Below are positions 61,289 to 64,000 of a stretch of 64,000 nt of DNA, piece by piece (positions within the stretch are counted from its first letter, which is position 1; each line of letters opens with the position of its first letter). The stretch spans positions 186,001 through 250,000 of the forward strand of contig CAVPRU010000014.1 of NCBI GenBank assembly GCA_963707875.1. Direction: 5' to 3'. Origin of the DNA: SZUA-320 sp963707875. Its GTDB lineage: Bacteria; Gemmatimonadota; Gemmatimonadetes; Gemmatimonadales; GWC2-71-9. A program made the position numbers and the translations under genes. The notes beneath the pieces were generated by a model that did not search any database, was not told where the DNA came from, and was given only the letters and a program-made list of their open reading frames with translations.

Positions 61289-62925
61289 TTACATCCGGTC
61301 CGGAGCGGTGAGGCCGAGGAGGGTGAGGCCGTTGGCCAGTACGATCCGGGCGGCCCGGGCCAGCACCAGCCGGCTGCGTTCCGTGGCCGGCGGCTCACCC
61401 AGCACCCGACAGTGGTGGTACCAGCCGTGGCTGATCCTGGCCAGATCCTCGAGGTAACCGGTGATCCGGTGCGGTTCCCGCTCCGCCGCCGCGCGGGCAA
61501 CCGTCTCCGGGAACTGGATCAGCGCCTTGATGAGCTCGACATCCTGGGGGGCCGGCAGGGCGTCCAGGTCGAGGTCGGCTCCCATGTGGTCCGGGTTGCG
61601 ATCGGCCACTCTGAAGATCCCGCTCATCCTGGCGTGGGCCATCTGGACGTAGAACACCGGGTTTTCGTCGGTCTGCTTCTGCGCCAGGTCCACGTCGAAG
61701 ACGAACGGAGTATCCCCCGGCGCATCAGGAAGAAGTACCGGGCCGCGTCGGTCCCCACCCAGTCGAGCAATTCCCGGAGCGTCACGAAATCTCCGGCCCG
61801 CTTCGACATCCGGACTTCGTCTCCGCCACGCATCACTTTGACAAGCTGGACCATCGCGACTTCGAAGAAGTCAGCCGGATACCCCAGCGCCGCCAGCGCC
61901 GCCCGCATCCGGGGGATGTAGCCGTGGTGGTCCGCTCCCCAGACATCAATGATCAGGTCAAACCCCCGCTCATGTTTGTCCCGATGGTAGGCAAGGTCGG
62001 GGACCAGGTAGGTGTAGCTGCCGTCGCTCTTCCGGAGCACCCGGTCCTTGTCGTCTCCGAAGTCACTGGTCCGCAGCCAGAGCGCACCGTCTGATTCGAA
62101 GGTCAGATCGCGATCCGCCAGGTCCTTCAGGGTGGCCTCGATCGCCCCGCGGTCGTAGACGCTCTGCTCGGATACGTGGATGTCGAACCGGGCTCCGAAG
62201 TCAGCCAGCAGTTGATCCTGTTCGGCTCGCTGATGCTCGAGGATGAAGCGCCGGAGCGGCTTCGCAGCCCCGTCGAACCCACCCGCCAGGACTTCGAACG
62301 GCAGGGCGGCGAACGCTTCGGCGGCCGCCTCGACCAGATACTCCCCGTGGTACCCGCCCTCCGGAATCGAGGCCGCCTGTCCCTGGGCCTCCTGAATCCG
62401 GGCCCAGAGGCTGGCCACCAGTCGATCGATCTGGACCCCGGCGTCGTTGATATAGAACTCCCGGACCACCTCGTGGCCGGTCCATTCCAGCAGCGAGGCC
62501 AGCGCGTCGCCCAGGGCAGCCCCCCGGCCGTGACCCACATGCAGCGGCCCGGTGGGATTGGCCGAGACGAACTCGACGTTGACTCGCCGACCGGCGGCGG
62601 CGGTGCTCCGGCCGTAGCGATCCCCCTGCTCGATGATCGCCCGGACTGCCCCGGCCAGTTCGGCATCGGCCAGCCAGAAGTTGATGAACCCCGGGCCCGC
62701 GATTTCGGCCCGAGTGATTACCCCGGCCGGCAGGGTGATCTCCGACAGAATGCGTTCAGCCAACACCCGCGGATTGCTCCGGAGCGGCTTGGCAAGCACC
62801 ATGGCCAGATTGGTGGCCAGGTCCCCGTGGCCTGCCTCCCGCGGCCGTTCGAGGACGAACGTCGTATCGGCGCCACCCAGGTGATGGGCGACCCGCTCGA
62901 GTTCACGCTGGAGGAGGGGGTTCAC
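61289..62925 (-). CDS. argS: Arginyl-tRNA synthetase, frameshifted in the C-terminal part
   Basis: Class I synthetase. Frame one (from ATG 62925) gives ISANPTGP-type FVSANPTGPLHVGHGRGAALGD with the HVGHG (HIGH) box near 118-122, then VWGADHHGYIPRMRAAL near 325 and MSKRAGDFVTL (KMSKS region), to FLMRRG at about residue 404. The rest (DTPFVFDVDLAQKQTDENPV, FYVQMAHARMSGIFR, CRVLGEPPATERSRLVLARA) is in a second frame ending at 61289. One extra base in the C run 61714-61718 restores 545 residues, normal for ArgS. Since this gene is normally essential the break is probably an assembly error. Confidence 0.94.
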
Positions 62926-63230
62926 TCGGGGGCCGTTTCCTTCGGCTTGGCGGGCGCTGGCTCGGCCTTGGCGGGCTTGGCATCACTCGCCGCGGCGGGT
63001 TTCTTGGGATCGGCCGCGTCGGTCGCCGGCTTCCGAGGTCCCTTGCCGTCCTTGCCGTAGTCGGTGATGTAGAATCCGCTGCCCTTGAACACCAGGCCCG
63101 CGCCGCCAGAAATCCGGCGGTCGGCCAGCCGGCCGCACTCCGGGCACTTGAGCCGGGGGCGGTCGGACATCTTCTGGAGCTTCTCGAACTGGTGCCCGGC
63201 GGGGCACTCGTACTCGTACGTTGGCATCAC
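62922..63230 (-). CDS. FmdB-family zinc-ribbon protein
   Basis: 102 residues. MPTYEYECPAGHQFEKLQ at 2-19 and CPECGRLADRRISGGAG near 34-50 form the FmdB/CxxC-CxxC ribbon (Cys9 replaced pair CPAGH; Cys/Cys at 29-37). The C-terminal 40 residues are Lys/Ala/Pro low-complexity. The family is linked to amide metabolism regulation in the literature, but its common role is unknown. Four-base overlap with argS. Confidence 0.85.
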   Translation of the reverse strand: MMPTYEYECPAGHQFEKLQKMSDRPRLKCPECGRLADRRISGGAGLVFKGSGFYITDYGKDGKGPRKPATDAADPKKPAAASDAKPAKAEPAPAKPKETAPE

Positions 63231-63359
63231 CTATTCCCGTAACTGAAACCAGCCCATAAACTTAGACCTCGAGTGACGAGTGGGCAAGCTGGGCTTGGGG
63301 CGAATCTCCCGGCCCAGGAATCACGTACGGAGACCTCTCCCCACGACTCTGGAGGCTGT

Positions 63360-63875
63360 ATGCGGCTGACCGTGCTGCTGCTGGCCAGTCCCGGGCTGTT
63401 TCCAATCCAACCGGCCGCTGGGCAGGCCCCCGCCCGCCCGGTTCAGGACTGCTCCAGCCCGGACCACCGGGCCTTCGATTTCTGGCTCGGAGACTGGAAC
63501 GTCACCACCAATGGAGCCCGGGTCGGCACCAATCTGGTTACCGCAACCCAGCAGGGGTGCATCCTCCATGAACACTGGCGGGGAACTGACGGGAGCACGG
63601 GCGAAAGCTTCAACTTCTTCGACCGAACCACCGGCCAGTGGAACCAGCTGTGGATCGATGCTCGCGGTTTCGTGCTCCGGCTCGCTGGCGGGCTGGAGGA
63701 GGGGACCCTCCGGATGCGTGGTGAGACCCGGGGCGCCGGGGGGGGCATCGCACTTCAGCGCCTGGCCTTCACCCCGAATCCGGACGGGACGGTCCGACAG
63801 CTGTGGGAAATGTCGAGCGATGGAGGGGCGACTTGGACCGTTCTGTTCGACGGACTCTACACCCGCAAGCCGTAG
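63360..63875 (+). CDS. Exported DUF1579-like small protein
   Basis: 171 residues from ATG 63360, preceded by an excellent GGAGG. Signal peptide MRLTVLLLASPGLFPIQPA with a cleavage near AAGQA. The mature domain begins with a Cys and RAFDFWLGDWNVTTNGARVGTN, the FW.G.W pattern of DUF1579-type lipocalin-like proteins, and continues with HEHWRGTDG, FFDRTTGQWNQLWID and WEMSSDGGATWTVLFDGLY. Probably a periplasmic or secreted beta-barrel binder; ligand unknown. Plus-strand gene in a mostly minus-strand area. Confidence 0.85.
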   Translation: MRLTVLLLASPGLFPIQPAAGQAPARPVQDCSSPDHRAFDFWLGDWNVTTNGARVGTNLVTATQQGCILHEHWRGTDGSTGESFNFFDRTTGQWNQLWIDARGFVLRLAGGLEEGTLRMRGETRGAGGGIALQRLAFTPNPDGTVRQLWEMSSDGGATWTVLFDGLYTRKP

Positions 63876-63900
63876 CGGCCGGGCGCCTTCGGGGAGCGGC

Positions 63901-63999
63901 TCAACCCGCCTCCGCCGCGAACGATTCGAGCAACGGCCAGGGGATGACATGCCCTCCCTTGAACCGCTCGAGCCGGAACTCGAGGCGGGCCGCCCGGAG
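63901..63999 (-). CDS. C-terminal 32 residues of an unknown protein, cut by window edge
   Basis: An open minus-strand frame from the window edge reads LEFRLERFKGGHVIPWPLLE and ends FAAEAG before TGA at 63901-63903. The F-x-GGH-x-IPW ending recalls the C-terminus of phospholipase/carboxylesterase-type alpha/beta hydrolases, where the His is catalytic, but 32 residues are too few to decide. It converges with the DUF1579-like gene, 25 bases apart. Confidence 0.4.
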   Translation of the reverse strand, partial: LRAARLEFRLERFKGGHVIPWPLLESFAAEAG

Positions 64000-64000
64000 C

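Noticed and set aside
61714..61718. Programmed frameshift in argS
   Set aside because: Known programmed sites use a slippery heptamer with a stimulator; a bare G run in an essential gene, repeated in four other genes nearby, is better explained by sequencing error.

Overview
The window is a gene-dense, very GC-rich piece of bacterial chromosome made of housekeeping and envelope genes. No prophage, transposon, integron or CRISPR array is visible. BshA (bacillithiol synthesis), a four-part mannose-family PTS next to HPr kinase, Bat/MoxR genes, BtuFCD, choice-of-anchor-B and NAGPA-type exported proteins, and an outer-membrane-flavoured secretome point to a Gram-negative-type (diderm) lineage outside the Proteobacteria. 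Gemmatimonadota is my best guess; this is inference from gene content and composition, not a database result.

Layout. 1-1775: groES-groEL under a CIRCE operator, groEL cut by the window edge. 1.9-4.2 kb: a tightly coupled set of exported and membrane proteins ending in an NlpC/P60 peptidase. 4.2-19.9 kb: a long run of minus-strand genes, many sharing ATGA or GTGA stop-start overlaps (scpA, scpB, rluB, moxR, DUF58, batA, batB/C, batD, mutL, miaA, bshA, uppP, birA, ubiA). 20.1-20.4 kb: rpsT with its own promoter and terminator. 20.5-25.9 kb: a coiled-coil zinc-ribbon protein, pyrR-pyrB-pyrC and msrP-msrQ. 26-32.3 kb: two tRNA-Ser genes in opposite orientation flanking a broken beta-propeller gene, topA and a large choice-of-anchor-B protein. 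32.4-36.5 kb: a Cys-rich mini-protein, tadA, a membrane channel-like protein, an amidohydrolase and two exported proteins. 36.7-42 kb: clpB, selB, recO. 42-47.6 kb: a propeller lipoprotein, btuF-btuC-btuD behind a cobalamin riboswitch, an exported regulatory-domain protein and a bifunctional nuclease. 47.6-54.4 kb: metK and the PTS/ribosome-hibernation block hpf-hprK-EIIA-EIIB-EIIC-EIID-HPr-EI. 54.4-64 kb: a GT4 glycosyltransferase, nusB, ribH-ribBA-ribE-ribD, purM, a PfkB kinase, argS, an FmdB-type protein and a secreted protein.

How the parts work together. The PTS block contains every phosphotransfer step from EI through HPr to EIIA/EIIB and a membrane EIIC/EIID pair, plus the HPr Ser-46 kinase. 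The arrangement resembles the proteobacterial hpf-hprK-EIIA-HPr-EI regulatory locus but with a complete permease inserted. The rib genes cover most of riboflavin synthesis from GTP and ribulose-5-phosphate. The Bat cluster fuses normally separate proteins (BatB+BatC; BatD+TPR+SH3).

Quality warning. Five genes (a small lipoprotein near 3.1 kb, the propeller remnant at 26.3 kb, hpf, ribD, argS) are each broken by what looks like a one-base change at or beside a G/C run. Because argS is normally essential, uncorrected homopolymer errors in the assembly are the simplest explanation for at least some of them. No region longer than about 240 bases lacks a gene. I found no clear new biological system; the best leads are listed as findings.
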